Positions 53,262-62,058 of a stretch of DNA of 64,000 nt are shown piece after piece. Under the pieces are notes generated by a model. The model had not been told where the DNA came from. It ran no database searches and saw only the letters and a program-made list of their open reading frames with translations. Each line of letters starts with the position of its first letter. The stretch's first letter is position 1. This DNA is from Desulforegulaceae bacterium (GTDB taxonomy: Bacteria; Desulfobacterota; Desulfobacteria; Desulfobacterales; JACKCP01). The stretch covers positions 62,001-126,000 of the forward strand of contig JAVETN010000006.1 of NCBI GenBank assembly GCA_034006035.1, in the 5' to 3' direction. Both the position numbers and the translations under genes were made by a program.

Positions 53262-53786
53262 TTAACAACCCCTAACCAGCCCTATTGTATAAAAATAGAG
53301 TCTTTTTGACATTCTTTTCGAAAAGCTTATTTTCGGGATTCTCCTCATTAGATTTTTACAAAGAAAATCAGGGTAAAGATAGGCAAGAATTCTGTTTAAA
53401 CACCTTGTAAATGACATTGCCTTGGCAACATCGCCAATTACAATAAACCTGCTTTCTGAAAAACCCTGGGGAACTCCCATTAAAGGAGTAAGAATAAGAA
53501 AAGCTGATTCTATATTTTTAAAATTTACTGATAAATTCGGTTTGTTTTCCTGATTTGAAGATGCCTTTAAATTACCACTATTTTTTGTTAAAAAAAGTTT
53601 TGGCCCATGGGGAAGAACATTAAGTTCAAGTATAAACCCTTCCGGCCAGGCTCCAACCTCACCCATAATTTCATGATCATGCTTTGAAAATACCTGAAAA
53701 GCTCTTCCTAAAATCACCATTACAACTTTGCATACAGCGGTTTTAAACCATTTTCTGCCAGGTTTGTAACTTTTAAATTCTGACAT
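53262..53786 (-). CDS. SCP2-like lipid-binding protein (putative)
   Basis: This is a 174-residue protein of mixed alpha/beta character with a hydrophobic N-terminal helix (AVCKVVMVILGRAF). The middle part (LSVNFKNIESAFLILTP ... GVPQGFSESRFIVIGDVAKAM) reads like a sterol-carrier-protein-2-type binding fold; the C-terminal third is basic. It overlaps the TetR gene by 14 bases and precedes the alcohol dehydrogenase by 69 bases. A role in carrying an acyl or lipid substrate is inference from fold only. Confidence 0.6.
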   Translation of the reverse strand: MSEFKSYKPGRKWFKTAVCKVVMVILGRAFQVFSKHDHEIMGEVGAWPEGFILELNVLPHGPKLFLTKNSGNLKASSNQENKPNLSVNFKNIESAFLILTPLMGVPQGFSESRFIVIGDVAKAMSFTRCLNRILAYLYPDFLCKNLMRRIPKISFSKRMSKRLYFYTIGLVRGC

Positions 53787-54333
53787 CTTCTTCCCCCTTT
53801 GTGTTTTTAAACAAAATTTTGATTAACTCCACATATCTTTTGCTTGAAACTTCGTTTATGGAAAGCAGGTTCTGAATAACAAGTCCATCAACAGCCGCTA
53901 TAAAAAAACTTGCAAGAGCATCTGGATCTCTAAGATCTGGAACAACCTCATTCAAACCCCGGACAAGCATTTTTTTCCATCTCCCGTAAATATAACGAAA
54001 CTTGTCCAAAAGCTCTCCTTTTTCAGTTACAGCTTCACGAACTAAATAAATATGGAGCCTGCTCCTTGTTATTGAATCAGGCACTGTTTCAAAAAGTTTT
54101 CCAACTATTTCTTCAGGTGGATCGCCTGTGTTTAAAAGATTTAAAAGATTTTGAGTAATTTTTTCCATATGCATTTCAGTCACTGCAAAAACAAGATCGT
54201 TTTTAGTTGAAAAATGATAATACAAGGTTCCTTTGCTTATCTTTGCCTTTGAAGAAATTTCAGCCAGTGATGTTTTTTCCACACCTTTTTCAGTAAAAAG
54301 CTTTGAAGCAGATTTTATTATATTTTTTTTCAT
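53773..54333 (-). CDS. TetR-family regulator of the AOR-like/ADH cluster
   Basis: This is a 186-residue repressor with an N-terminal helix-turn-helix (ISKAKISKGTLYYHFSTK) and a helical ligand domain. An ATG 17 codons upstream exists, but the start at 54333 (MKKNIIKSASKLF) gives the usual family N-terminus. It also leaves the palindrome at 54346-54361 outside the coding part. The gene is coupled to the SCP2-like gene and likely controls the ADH/AOR-like operon and itself. The ligand is unknown; fatty acyl-CoA or aldehyde derivatives are possibilities. Confidence 0.87.
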   Translation of the reverse strand: MKKNIIKSASKLFTEKGVEKTSLAEISSKAKISKGTLYYHFSTKNDLVFAVTEMHMEKITQNLLNLLNTGDPPEEIVGKLFETVPDSITRSRLHIYLVREAVTEKGELLDKFRYIYGRWKKMLVRGLNEVVPDLRDPDALASFFIAAVDGLVIQNLLSINEVSSKRYVELIKILFKNTKGEEDVRI

Positions 54334-54345
54334 CAAACTATCCGT

Positions 54346-54361
54346 TCGGTCGGCTGACCGA
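54346..54361. promoter_or_regulatory. TetR-type operator palindrome
   Basis: TCGGTC and GACCGA form perfect six-base arms around four bases. The site stands out by G+C in AT-rich DNA. It lies 13 bases before the proposed start of the adjacent TetR gene, the expected place for an autoregulatory operator. Confidence 0.65.
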
Positions 54362-54471
54362 CATAAGGTTAAAAAACAAGGCATCTGAGTTTTTTTACAA
54401 ACGCCTTATTATTTGTGTATATAAAAATAAAAATTATTTCAGTCAAGAAAGAAGTTAAAAAAAGATAAAAT

Positions 54472-55131
54472 TTATCGTTTATCTCTCATTTCTTCTCTTA
54501 TTTGACTTAGATCTTTTTCCAGAATTTCCCGCCCAAGAGCATTTCCTTCTTTAATTATCAAAATTGCAAGCCTATGCATATACTCTCTTCTTTCTTCTTG
54601 GCTTCTTCCAGGATAATTCCTAAATGTAAGCACAACGCCAGCAAGGGACGCAAAAAAAGCATGGGTAAAAAACCTTATATTTGAAACACCTTCAGCCTTA
54701 TTAACTGCTTTATCAAACATATTGAGGAAATATCTTTGAACTGCGTTAAATTTCTTCAAAGCCCTTTGATTAACCTCACCTCTTATCATAAAATGGCACA
54801 TCATCTGGAAGGTTGATTCGTTATCTATAAGATAATCAACTACAGCTATTGCAAGTTCATCTAAAGTACCGCCAGCAGTTATTCTTTTTTCGAGCTCGCC
54901 TTCTATCTTATTTATATCCTGAATAAGGGCTTCTACAAACAAATCATCCCTGCTTGGAAAATATCTATAAATAGATGCGGCAGAAACCCCTGCTTCTGCT
55001 GCTATATCCCTCATTCCTATTTCATGGAAGGATCTTTCATCAAAAAGTGTCATGGCAGCAGAAATTATAAGCTGCTTTCTCACTTCTCTTTCATCCTCCC
55101 TAAGCTTCATAAAAGTTGACTGTTGAGTCAT
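54472..55131 (-). CDS. TetR-family regulator
   Basis: This is a 219-residue regulator with a typical HTH (MRDIAAEAGVSAASIYRYFPSRDDLF) near residues 40-65 and a helical ligand domain ending in a basic tail. It differs clearly from the neighbouring TetR protein, so it is not a recent duplicate. It is transcribed alone or reads into the TetR-SCP2 operon 138 bases downstream. A small inverted repeat at 55160-55177 before its start may be its own operator. Target unknown. Confidence 0.87.
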   Translation of the reverse strand: MTQQSTFMKLREDEREVRKQLIISAAMTLFDERSFHEIGMRDIAAEAGVSAASIYRYFPSRDDLFVEALIQDINKIEGELEKRITAGGTLDELAIAVVDYLIDNESTFQMMCHFMIRGEVNQRALKKFNAVQRYFLNMFDKAVNKAEGVSNIRFFTHAFFASLAGVVLTFRNYPGRSQEERREYMHRLAILIIKEGNALGREILEKDLSQIREEMRDKR

Positions 55132-55437
55132 TAACAGGCCTCCTTAAAAATTTATATATATATGTACTGACACATATTAATCTGAGTTAATTGAGGAAGA
55201 TAAAAAATGATTTTCCCTAGTCAGATTCAAAACTTAAGCCTCAAAAACATCAATTCTGAAAGTTAACTTTTTTACCTGACTTAAAACAAACCCCAAGCCC
55301 CTAACATTTAACAAATAAATCCAATTAGTTTTATTCAATATAAATAAAATTACGGAGATGTTAATAGCTAACACTTTAACAAATAAATTACAAACAGCTT
55401 GGACAATCTTTAACTATGGCTATTCACTTCTGCAAAA
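55132..55437. other. Intergenic region upstream of the second TetR gene
   Basis: This is 306 AT-rich bases. Apart from the inverted repeat close to the TetR start and a short AAAGTTAACTTT palindrome near 55258, I see no gene, tRNA or strong promoter. Confidence 0.45.
55160..55177. promoter_or_regulatory. Inverted repeat before the second TetR gene
   Basis: ATATGT (55160-55165) and ACATAT (55172-55177) are perfect six-base arms around ACTGAC, 29 bases before the TetR start. Size and position fit a TetR operator, but the arms are AT-rich. Confidence 0.4.
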
Positions 55438-55842
55438 TCACACAGTTTTCACGCATTTTTTACCTGCATCACTTAAAGCAAGAAAAAAAGCTCCCACAGC
55501 CAGTTCAGCACAATGAGTTTCATCTTCAGGCAAAGTTTCAAGGTATTCTACAAGGTCTTCAGGAGTAGTTTCCCAAGCCTCATCAAAGTCCTTACCTTCT
55601 ACAAGCTTTGAAAGTGCAGCTGAGCATGCATTTGTGTTTATACATCCATCAATCTGATATGAAAGAAACTTAATTTTTTCCTCACTGATTGTAAGATACA
55701 TTGAAATTGTATCCCCGCATTCTCCTGTTTTAGAACCAAAACCATCAGGATTTTCCACATATTCTGCTCTGTCTGTGCTGAAAGCCATTTCAAGAAATTT
55801 TTTTGAATGTTTTTCAAAAAAACCTTCTTCAATACCATGCAT
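55438..55842 (-). CDS. Stand-alone IscU/NifU-N-type iron-sulfur scaffold
   Basis: This is a 134-residue protein with the scaffold ligands in order: GECGDT (Cys and Asp), GCINTNACSAAL (second Cys) and HCAELA (His-Cys near the end). The cysteine replacing a serine in ACSAA is unusual. A frame start at 55899 exists, but the ATG at 55842 has GGGGG eight bases before it and the usual N-terminus. No cysteine desulfurase, HscA or ferredoxin gene is adjacent. It likely receives sulfur from an unlinked NifS/IscS. Confidence 0.85.
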   Translation of the reverse strand: MHGIEEGFFEKHSKKFLEMAFSTDRAEYVENPDGFGSKTGECGDTISMYLTISEEKIKFLSYQIDGCINTNACSAALSKLVEGKDFDEAWETTPEDLVEYLETLPEDETHCAELAVGAFFLALSDAGKKCVKTV

Positions 55843-56198
55843 TTTATACCCCCAGATACTCAAATTAAAAAAATTAATATACATTATGCCAGATACCAAG
55901 GCAATTGATTTTTAGTCTCACTAATAAAAATTGAATGCTCTGTCAAAATTTAAATTGCTTTTCACCTTAACTTTCTACTATTAAGCATATAAAATCCAGT
56001 ACAAAAAAAAAGCCCCCTGATAAAACCAGAGGACTTTTTTAAACCAATAAATAACACAGCATAAGGAGAATAATTGTTATTAAATTTGAGCTTAATTTTA
56101 TTTTAAAAGAACTCTATAATAAAAGTTTATATAATTCAACTAAAATTCAGTTTTTGAAATTTAAAAACAAACTAAATTAATTATTTGCAAAAACTTAT
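55843..56198. other. Intergenic region holding the thioesterase-gene terminator
   Basis: This is 356 AT-rich bases between two minus-strand genes. The only clear element is the terminator-like hairpin at 56006-56040. The remainder has no coding frame or recognisable RNA; the promoter for the IscU-like gene should lie between 55843 and 56000, but no convincing boxes are seen. Confidence 0.5.
56006..56040 (-). terminator. Terminator on the minus strand
   Basis: Arms 56006-56019 and 56027-56040 pair over 14 positions in minus-strand RNA, where two positions are G-U wobbles (they would be mismatches on the plus strand). The stem ends in six U. It lies about 160 bases after the acyl-ACP thioesterase gene, whose transcript it should end. 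Confidence 0.7.
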
Positions 56199-56942
56199 TT
56201 AAGAGATAAAAATCTTTATCAATGCAAGTGATTTAAGATTTTTTCCATTTTTAATTTCAATTAAATACCGGCTTGAGTCTTCTTCTTTTTCTGAAAAAAC
56301 TTTAAGTCTATCATTATATAAGGAATCATTTAAATATAAAATTTCAATTTTTTTTAAATTTTTATTTTTAAAATCATCTTCATCTATACATTCTTTTGCC
56401 CATTTTAAATAAGAAGTATTATTCACATGGTTGTTAAAATCTATATCATCTCTTAAAGCTTTGAACTCCGATTTTAAAACAGGATTTAAAGGGCTTTTAA
56501 TTTCAGCTGCAAAAACTTCAGGATTTTTTGGTTCAAAGCAAAACTTTTCTTCAATTGTTCTATCTAATCTTGAAGGCCTTTTAGTCTTTTTATCTACAAT
56601 AACCCAGGAACAAAGACCTTTTACAAAGACGTCATTATTTGAATCCAAAAAATCAAACCTTCTCATCTCATAGAGCTTTTTAAAAGGATATCTCCAGGTT
56701 CTGATTTTAAAGACTTCATCCCAGAAAGGTCTTTTTTTAAATTCAAGCTCATACCTGTGAACAACCCAGATTTTTCCTTTTTCTCCAAGGTGGAGAGCTG
56801 AAAGACCTAATTGATAAGAATGCCTGCTTGCAATATCCTGACATAAATTTAAAATTTTAACTGCTTTTATCTGACCTTTAAAGTCAACATCAGAATATAA
56901 AACTCTAAAATCTTCTTCAAAAACATCTTCACACCCAGGCAT
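56199..56942 (-). CDS. Acyl-ACP thioesterase (FatA-like hotdog protein)
   Basis: This is a 247-residue double-hotdog protein. The N-terminal hotdog has YSDVDFKGQIK, and the second carries DIDFNNHVNNTSYLKWAKE (near 166-184), the Asn-His-x-x-x-x-Tyr catalytic signature. It releases fatty acids from acyl carrier protein in the cytosol. It lies 54 bases after ligA on the same strand, so the two may be co-transcribed. Chain length preference cannot be read. Confidence 0.9.
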   Translation of the reverse strand: MPGCEDVFEEDFRVLYSDVDFKGQIKAVKILNLCQDIASRHSYQLGLSALHLGEKGKIWVVHRYELEFKKRPFWDEVFKIRTWRYPFKKLYEMRRFDFLDSNNDVFVKGLCSWVIVDKKTKRPSRLDRTIEEKFCFEPKNPEVFAAEIKSPLNPVLKSEFKALRDDIDFNNHVNNTSYLKWAKECIDEDDFKNKNLKKIEILYLNDSLYNDRLKVFSEKEEDSSRYLIEIKNGKNLKSLALIKIFIS

Positions 56943-56996
56943 TTAATTTCCTTTTATAAAATTTCATTTCTCAGCTCACAAAGCAACAGGCCTTGA

Positions 56997-59006
56997 TCAA
57001 TTATTGCCCAAAAGTTTTTTTTCTAAGTAATTCAAATCAATTATTTTAACCCCTAAACTTTCAGCCCTGTCAATTTTTGAGCCTGCTTTTTCACCGGCAA
57101 TAAGATAATCTGTGTTTTTGCTTATGCTATTTGAAACCTTACCGCCCATATCTTTAATAAGTTTTTCAAGCTCTGTTCTAGTATACCCTTCCATTTTACC
57201 TGTTATCACAAAAGTTTTATCAGTGATTTTTGTTTGTTTGGATGGTTGTTGAAAGGTTAAATTTTCTATTTTAATTCCACAATTAAACAAATTTGATATT
57301 ATTTTTTTGTTTGTTTCATTTCCAAAAAAAGATTTTATTTCCTTTGCTGCTTCAGGACCTATGCCTTCAATACTTAAAAGCTTTGTTTCTTCTGCACTTA
57401 AAAAATCATCAAATGTTTCAAACTTTGAGGCTAAAACTTCAGACATATGTTTTCCTACATTTTTTATCCCAAGAGAATAAATAAACACATCAAGAGTTGT
57501 TGTTTTTGAATTATTTATTGAATCAATAAGATTTGATGCTGATTTATCTCCCATTCTTTCAAGTGCCGAAACCTCGTCTTTTGAAAGCTTGAAAATATCA
57601 GAAAATTCTTTTACCAACCCTTTACTTACGAGTTGTTCAACTGTTTTTTCTCCAAAACCGTCAATATCAAATCCTGATTTTGAAGTAAAATGCCTTATTT
57701 TTTCCTTAAGCTGGGCTGGACATGAAAGATTTACACATCTGTGTGCTGCCTGCTCTTCATCTTTTATAATTTGTTCACCACATGAAGGACATTTGGCTGG
57801 CATTTCAAATTTAAGCTCTTTACCAACTCTTTTTGATTTAACGACTTTTATAATTTTTGGAATTACATCCCCTGACCTTTGAACAAAAACACTGTCCCCA
57901 ATTCTTATGTCTTTTCTTTCAATTTCGTCCATATTATGAAGGGTAGCTCTCTTTATCAAAGCTCCTGAGATTTTAACAGGCTCAAGTTCTGCAACCGGCG
58001 TAAGCACACCTGTTCTTCCCACCTGAACTGTTATATCCAGAATTTTTGTTGTTTCCTCCCTGCCTGGAAACTTTATTGCAATTGCCCATCTTGGGGCTTT
58101 TGAAGTGGCTCCAAGAATTTGATGAAATTTGAAATCTTCAACTTTTACAACAGCTCCATCAATTTCACAGGAAAGACTGTCTCTTATTTCAAGATAATTT
58201 CTATAAACTTTTATTACTTCTTCAGGGGACAAATTATATTTATTAAGTTCATTTATTCTAAATCCCATTTCCTTTAAATCTAAAAACATTTCTTCAAAAG
58301 AGCCATATAAGATATCAGTTTTGCCAACCCCGTAAACATAAATTTCAAGAGGTCTTGAAGCTGTAATTTTTGAATCAAGCTGCCTTAGTGAACCCCCTGC
58401 TGCATTTCTTGAGTTGGCAAAGAAAGTCTCACCCTTTTTTCCCCTTTCAAGATTAAGTTCTTCAAATTCTTTCCTTGGAATTATTACTTCTCCTCTTGCT
58501 TCAAAAATACCTTTTACATGTTTGGAAAGTTTTAAGGGTAGGGTTTTTATGGTTTTTACATTTTCTGTAATATTTTCCCCAATATATCCATCCCCCCTTG
58601 TTGCAGCCCTTAAAAAAACCGAATCCTCATAAATAAGAGAAACTGCAATTCCATCAAGTTTTGGCTCTATTGAATATTTTATTTCTGAAGTTTTTAAGTT
58701 TTTTACAACCCTTGAATGAAAATCTAAAAACTCTTCTTCATTTAAAGCGTTGCTCAAACTCATCATTGGAATAAAATGTTTTACTGATTCAAATTTAGAA
58801 AGGGGTTTGGAACCTATTCTTATTGTAGGAGAATCAGGAACTTTAAACTGGGGATATTTTTCTTCAAGTAAAATAAGTTCTTTTAATAAAGAATCGTATT
58901 TTGAATCTGAAATTTCAGGATCATCATCTATATAATATTTTTTAGAATGATAATTTAATTCTTTAACAAGATTTAAAATTTTATTTTTAACTTTATTTTC
59001 TGACAT
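56997..59006 (-). CDS. ligA: NAD-dependent DNA ligase
   Basis: This is a 669-residue enzyme that seals nicks. The adenylated lysine is Lys116 in EPKLDGIA. The OB domain, the four-cysteine zinc finger (CPSCGEQ ... CVNLSCPAQ), helix-hairpin-helix repeats and a C-terminal BRCT domain (about 590-669) follow in normal order. The frame is open for 33 codons further upstream, but the ATG at 59006 gives the standard N-terminus and length. It overlaps the nucleoside phosphorylase gene by 14 bases. Confidence 0.97.
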   Translation of the reverse strand: MSENKVKNKILNLVKELNYHSKKYYIDDDPEISDSKYDSLLKELILLEEKYPQFKVPDSPTIRIGSKPLSKFESVKHFIPMMSLSNALNEEEFLDFHSRVVKNLKTSEIKYSIEPKLDGIAVSLIYEDSVFLRAATRGDGYIGENITENVKTIKTLPLKLSKHVKGIFEARGEVIIPRKEFEELNLERGKKGETFFANSRNAAGGSLRQLDSKITASRPLEIYVYGVGKTDILYGSFEEMFLDLKEMGFRINELNKYNLSPEEVIKVYRNYLEIRDSLSCEIDGAVVKVEDFKFHQILGATSKAPRWAIAIKFPGREETTKILDITVQVGRTGVLTPVAELEPVKISGALIKRATLHNMDEIERKDIRIGDSVFVQRSGDVIPKIIKVVKSKRVGKELKFEMPAKCPSCGEQIIKDEEQAAHRCVNLSCPAQLKEKIRHFTSKSGFDIDGFGEKTVEQLVSKGLVKEFSDIFKLSKDEVSALERMGDKSASNLIDSINNSKTTTLDVFIYSLGIKNVGKHMSEVLASKFETFDDFLSAEETKLLSIEGIGPEAAKEIKSFFGNETNKKIISNLFNCGIKIENLTFQQPSKQTKITDKTFVITGKMEGYTRTELEKLIKDMGGKVSNSISKNTDYLIAGEKAGSKIDRAESLGVKIIDLNYLEKKLLGNN

Positions 59007-59730
59007 AGTCTGCTGCCCAGTTAATAATTTTTTTTCTTGATTCATTAAACTCCTTTGATTTAAACCCTTGAACCCATTTCTTGCCTGAAACAAAATCTGA
59101 AACAATATTTATACAAATAAGATTGATATTTAAAAATTTAGCAGCATGGTAAAGTGCAGAATTTTCCATTTCAACACAGGTTGAGCCCTTGTTTTTAAAG
59201 AAATCAATTTTCTCCCTTGTTTCACGAAAAATTGCATTTGTAGTCCAGATTTTTTCTTCCTTAAACAAAATATTGTTTTTATTTAAACTTTTTTTAATTT
59301 TAACTTGAAAATCTGAATCAAATTTTATTTCTTCATCTAAAGCATAGCTTTTATATGTTGAATCTTCATATTCAAAGGATGAAGGAATTATTAAATCCCC
59401 TAATTTTAAATCAGAGCTTAAACTTCCACACCATCCAATTGCTAGAATATTATCTGCTCCTGAACAAACAAGAGACTCAAGCACAGCAACAGCATGAGGA
59501 GCTCCAAAATAAGGGCCTGCAATAAACCCTGAGTCTGAAGAGTAAACCTGGCTCATTAAAAAACCAAAACCTCTTTCCTTAAATGAAATGTTCTGGCGTA
59601 AAAAATCAAAATCTTTTTTTACTGCAGATAAAACTCCTTTTCCAGGAAGAGGTTTTTTAGATAAAATTAAAGGTCTTACAAGCCCTTTAGAATCTCTTTT
59701 ATTCTGGTAAGGCAAGATCCTGGAGCTCAT
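58993..59730 (-). CDS. Nucleoside phosphorylase-family protein
   Basis: This is a 245-residue PNP/UDP-family protein. GPYFGAPHAVAVLESL (near 73-88), NILAIGWCGSLS (near 94-105) and VEMENSALYHAAKF (near 187-200) are the phosphate and ribose contacts. It could be a uridine or purine nucleoside phosphorylase or an MTA/SAH nucleosidase; these differ by residues I cannot settle. Its start overlaps the upstream 85-residue gene by 32 bases. Confidence 0.85.
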   Translation of the reverse strand: MSSRILPYQNKRDSKGLVRPLILSKKPLPGKGVLSAVKKDFDFLRQNISFKERGFGFLMSQVYSSDSGFIAGPYFGAPHAVAVLESLVCSGADNILAIGWCGSLSSDLKLGDLIIPSSFEYEDSTYKSYALDEEIKFDSDFQVKIKKSLNKNNILFKEEKIWTTNAIFRETREKIDFFKNKGSTCVEMENSALYHAAKFLNINLICINIVSDFVSGKKWVQGFKSKEFNESRKKIINWAADYVRK

Positions 59731-59956
59731 CTTTTAATTCATCTATTATTTCATAAAGCCAGATTATATCTTCAACACTAAGTCTTCCAGCACGCCTTGG
59801 AGCACCTTCAGTACCATCCTTTTTCATTATAATTCTTGGACCAATTTGAACTTTTGGCTCTCCTTCAGCATATTGATTTATGGAAACAACAAGACCTGTT
59901 TCTTCAGATCTCCATTGTTTTAATAATTTGTCTTTTTCAGGATCAAAACCTGCCAT
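59699..59956 (-). CDS. Small conserved-looking protein of unknown function
   Basis: This is an 85-residue, highly charged protein with a beta-rich middle (EETGLVVSINQYAEG, VQIGPRII) and an acidic helical end (YEIIDELKDELQDL). It has no signal peptide, cysteines or membrane segments. It is translated between glyS (20 bases upstream) and the phosphorylase gene. Short proteins of this type accompany glyS in several Desulfobacterota as far as I recall; no function is known. Confidence 0.65.
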   Translation of the reverse strand: MAGFDPEKDKLLKQWRSEETGLVVSINQYAEGEPKVQIGPRIIMKKDGTEGAPRRAGRLSVEDIIWLYEIIDELKDELQDLALPE

Positions 59957-59976
59957 AATTTACCTCCTCAATTTTA

Positions 59977-62055
59977 TTAACCAGATATTCTTGAAAAATC
60001 TGCAAACCCTTTAAAAATATTTGAAATATTTGATAAAAGAGCAATCCTATTGTTTTTTATTTTTTCATTGTCTGACATTACCATTACATGATCAAAAAAA
60101 CTGTCAACCTCATCTTTTATTGAAGAAACCTCAAATAGAGCTTCTTTTATTTTACCTTCGCTTACAAAAAGTGCGGACTTTTCTTTTATATCTTTTGCCT
60201 TTGAATAAAGAGCTTTTTCTTCACTGGATTCAAAAAGAGACTCATCAATTAAATCAGTTTCTATTTTGATTTTTTTAAGAATGTTTTCCACTCTTTTAAA
60301 TCCGCTTGCTAAAGTCGCAAAAGATTCCTTGTCCTTTTGTCTTAAGGCAGTTATTGCAGAGACCCTTTCCCAAACATTTGGAATTAAATCAAAGTCTGCT
60401 GAAATTACAGCTGAAACAAGATCTCTTAAATATCCTTCATCAACAAGAATCTGCTCCATTCTTACAGCAAAAAACTCCATAACTTCATTTAAAATAATAT
60501 CTTTATCTTTGGTCATTAATGAAGAAAACTGCTCAAGTGAAAAAGTTACCATTTCTTTTAAGGAAATAAATCCTTTTTTTGCTTTTAAAATCTGAATAAT
60601 TCCAATGCATTGTCTTCTTAAGGCATAGGGGTCAGAGGCTCCTGTTGGGACAAGACCTATGGAAAAACACCCACAGATTGAATCAAGTTTGTCTGCTAAA
60701 GAAACACAATACCCAGATTTTGTTTCAGGAAGCTTGGCTCCAGCACTTACAGGCATATAATGCTCTTCAATTCCTATTGAAACTTCATCTGGATAACCCA
60801 TGTTTTTTGCATAAATTCTTCCCATTATTCCCTGGAGTTCTGCAAACTCATCAACCATTTTAGAAACAAGATCTGATTTAGATAAACTTCCAGTAATTTT
60901 GGCATTTTCAGTTTCATTTTCATCAAATCCAAGTTTTTCACAAATAAACTCAGTGTTTTTTTTGATTCGTGAAACTTTTTCTCCAATTGAACCAAGTTTT
61001 GCCTGAAACATTACATTTTCAAGTTCTTTATTCCAGGTTTCAAAATCTGCTTCAAGATCAGCATCAAAGAAAAAATCAGCATCTGAAAGCCTTGCTCTTA
61101 AAACCTTTTCATTACCTTTAATTACAATTTCATCTTTTAAGGGTTTTATATTTGAAACTGTAATAAAATAAGGAAGCATTTTTCCATTCTCATCTAAAAC
61201 TGCAAAATATTTCTGGTGATTTTTCATTGCAGTATATAAAACCTCATCAGGAAGTTTTAAAAATCTTTCTTCAAATTTTCCTGTAAAAATAACAGGATAT
61301 TCTACAAGGTTGGTTACTTCATCAAGAAGCCCAAGGTCTTCGTATACCCTGCCGCCCGCTTCTAAGCCTGCTTTTTTAATTTCAGATTTGATAAAATCCC
61401 TTCTTTTTTCTCTGTCTGCAATTACAAAAGCCTTTTTAAGCTTTTTTTCATATTGATCAGGATTTTCAATTACAAGCTCTCCGCTGTGATGAAATCTATG
61501 GCCTGTAGTTGACCGGGAAGACTTTATCCCCTCAACTTCAAATTCTATAAGTTCACTGCCGATAAGGGCAATAAAGCCTTTTACAGGTCTTGCAAATGTC
61601 AAATCAAGATCTGCCCATCTCATGCTTTTAGGAAAAGGAATTTTTGTAACAAGCTCAGGAAGAAGCTTTTTTAATATATCTTTTGTTGAAAAAACATCTT
61701 CATTTTTAAGTACAAAAATATAATTTCCCTTTTTAGTTTCTTCAATCTGAATATTATTTGGTAAAACACCATTTTTTTCGGCAAACTTAATTCCTGGAGT
61801 CTGAAGTTTTCCATCCTTAAAAGCAACTTTTTCAGGAGGCCCCATAATTTTTGTCTGAGCTTTTTTTTGCTCGGAGGAAATTTTATTTATAATAAGGGCA
61901 AGTCGTCTTGGAGTTGAAAATTTATAAACTTTTTTAAAATCTATTCTTTTATCTGAAAGATTTTTTTCAAGGAATGAAGACATAAAATCAAGAGCAGGTT
62001 TTATATATCCTGCTGGAAGTTCTTCTGTTGATATTTCAAATAAAAAATCAGTCAT
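59977..62055 (-). CDS. glyS: Glycyl-tRNA synthetase beta subunit
   Basis: This is a 692-residue tRNA-binding subunit of the alpha2beta2 enzyme. It starts DFLFEISTEELPAGYI and contains the conserved ADLDLTFARPVKGFIAL, MKNHQKYFAVL and GASDPYALRRQ segments, ending in an anticodon-binding (DALR-like) domain. Length is normal. It follows glyQ after three bases. Confidence 0.97.
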   Translation of the reverse strand: MTDFLFEISTEELPAGYIKPALDFMSSFLEKNLSDKRIDFKKVYKFSTPRRLALIINKISSEQKKAQTKIMGPPEKVAFKDGKLQTPGIKFAEKNGVLPNNIQIEETKKGNYIFVLKNEDVFSTKDILKKLLPELVTKIPFPKSMRWADLDLTFARPVKGFIALIGSELIEFEVEGIKSSRSTTGHRFHHSGELVIENPDQYEKKLKKAFVIADREKRRDFIKSEIKKAGLEAGGRVYEDLGLLDEVTNLVEYPVIFTGKFEERFLKLPDEVLYTAMKNHQKYFAVLDENGKMLPYFITVSNIKPLKDEIVIKGNEKVLRARLSDADFFFDADLEADFETWNKELENVMFQAKLGSIGEKVSRIKKNTEFICEKLGFDENETENAKITGSLSKSDLVSKMVDEFAELQGIMGRIYAKNMGYPDEVSIGIEEHYMPVSAGAKLPETKSGYCVSLADKLDSICGCFSIGLVPTGASDPYALRRQCIGIIQILKAKKGFISLKEMVTFSLEQFSSLMTKDKDIILNEVMEFFAVRMEQILVDEGYLRDLVSAVISADFDLIPNVWERVSAITALRQKDKESFATLASGFKRVENILKKIKIETDLIDESLFESSEEKALYSKAKDIKEKSALFVSEGKIKEALFEVSSIKDEVDSFFDHVMVMSDNEKIKNNRIALLSNISNIFKGFADFSRISG

Positions 62056-62058
62056 ATC

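Noticed and set aside
56997-59105. Longer ligA start at 59105
   Set aside because: The extra 33 residues lie within the nucleoside phosphorylase gene and are unlike LigA; 59006 gives the standard length.
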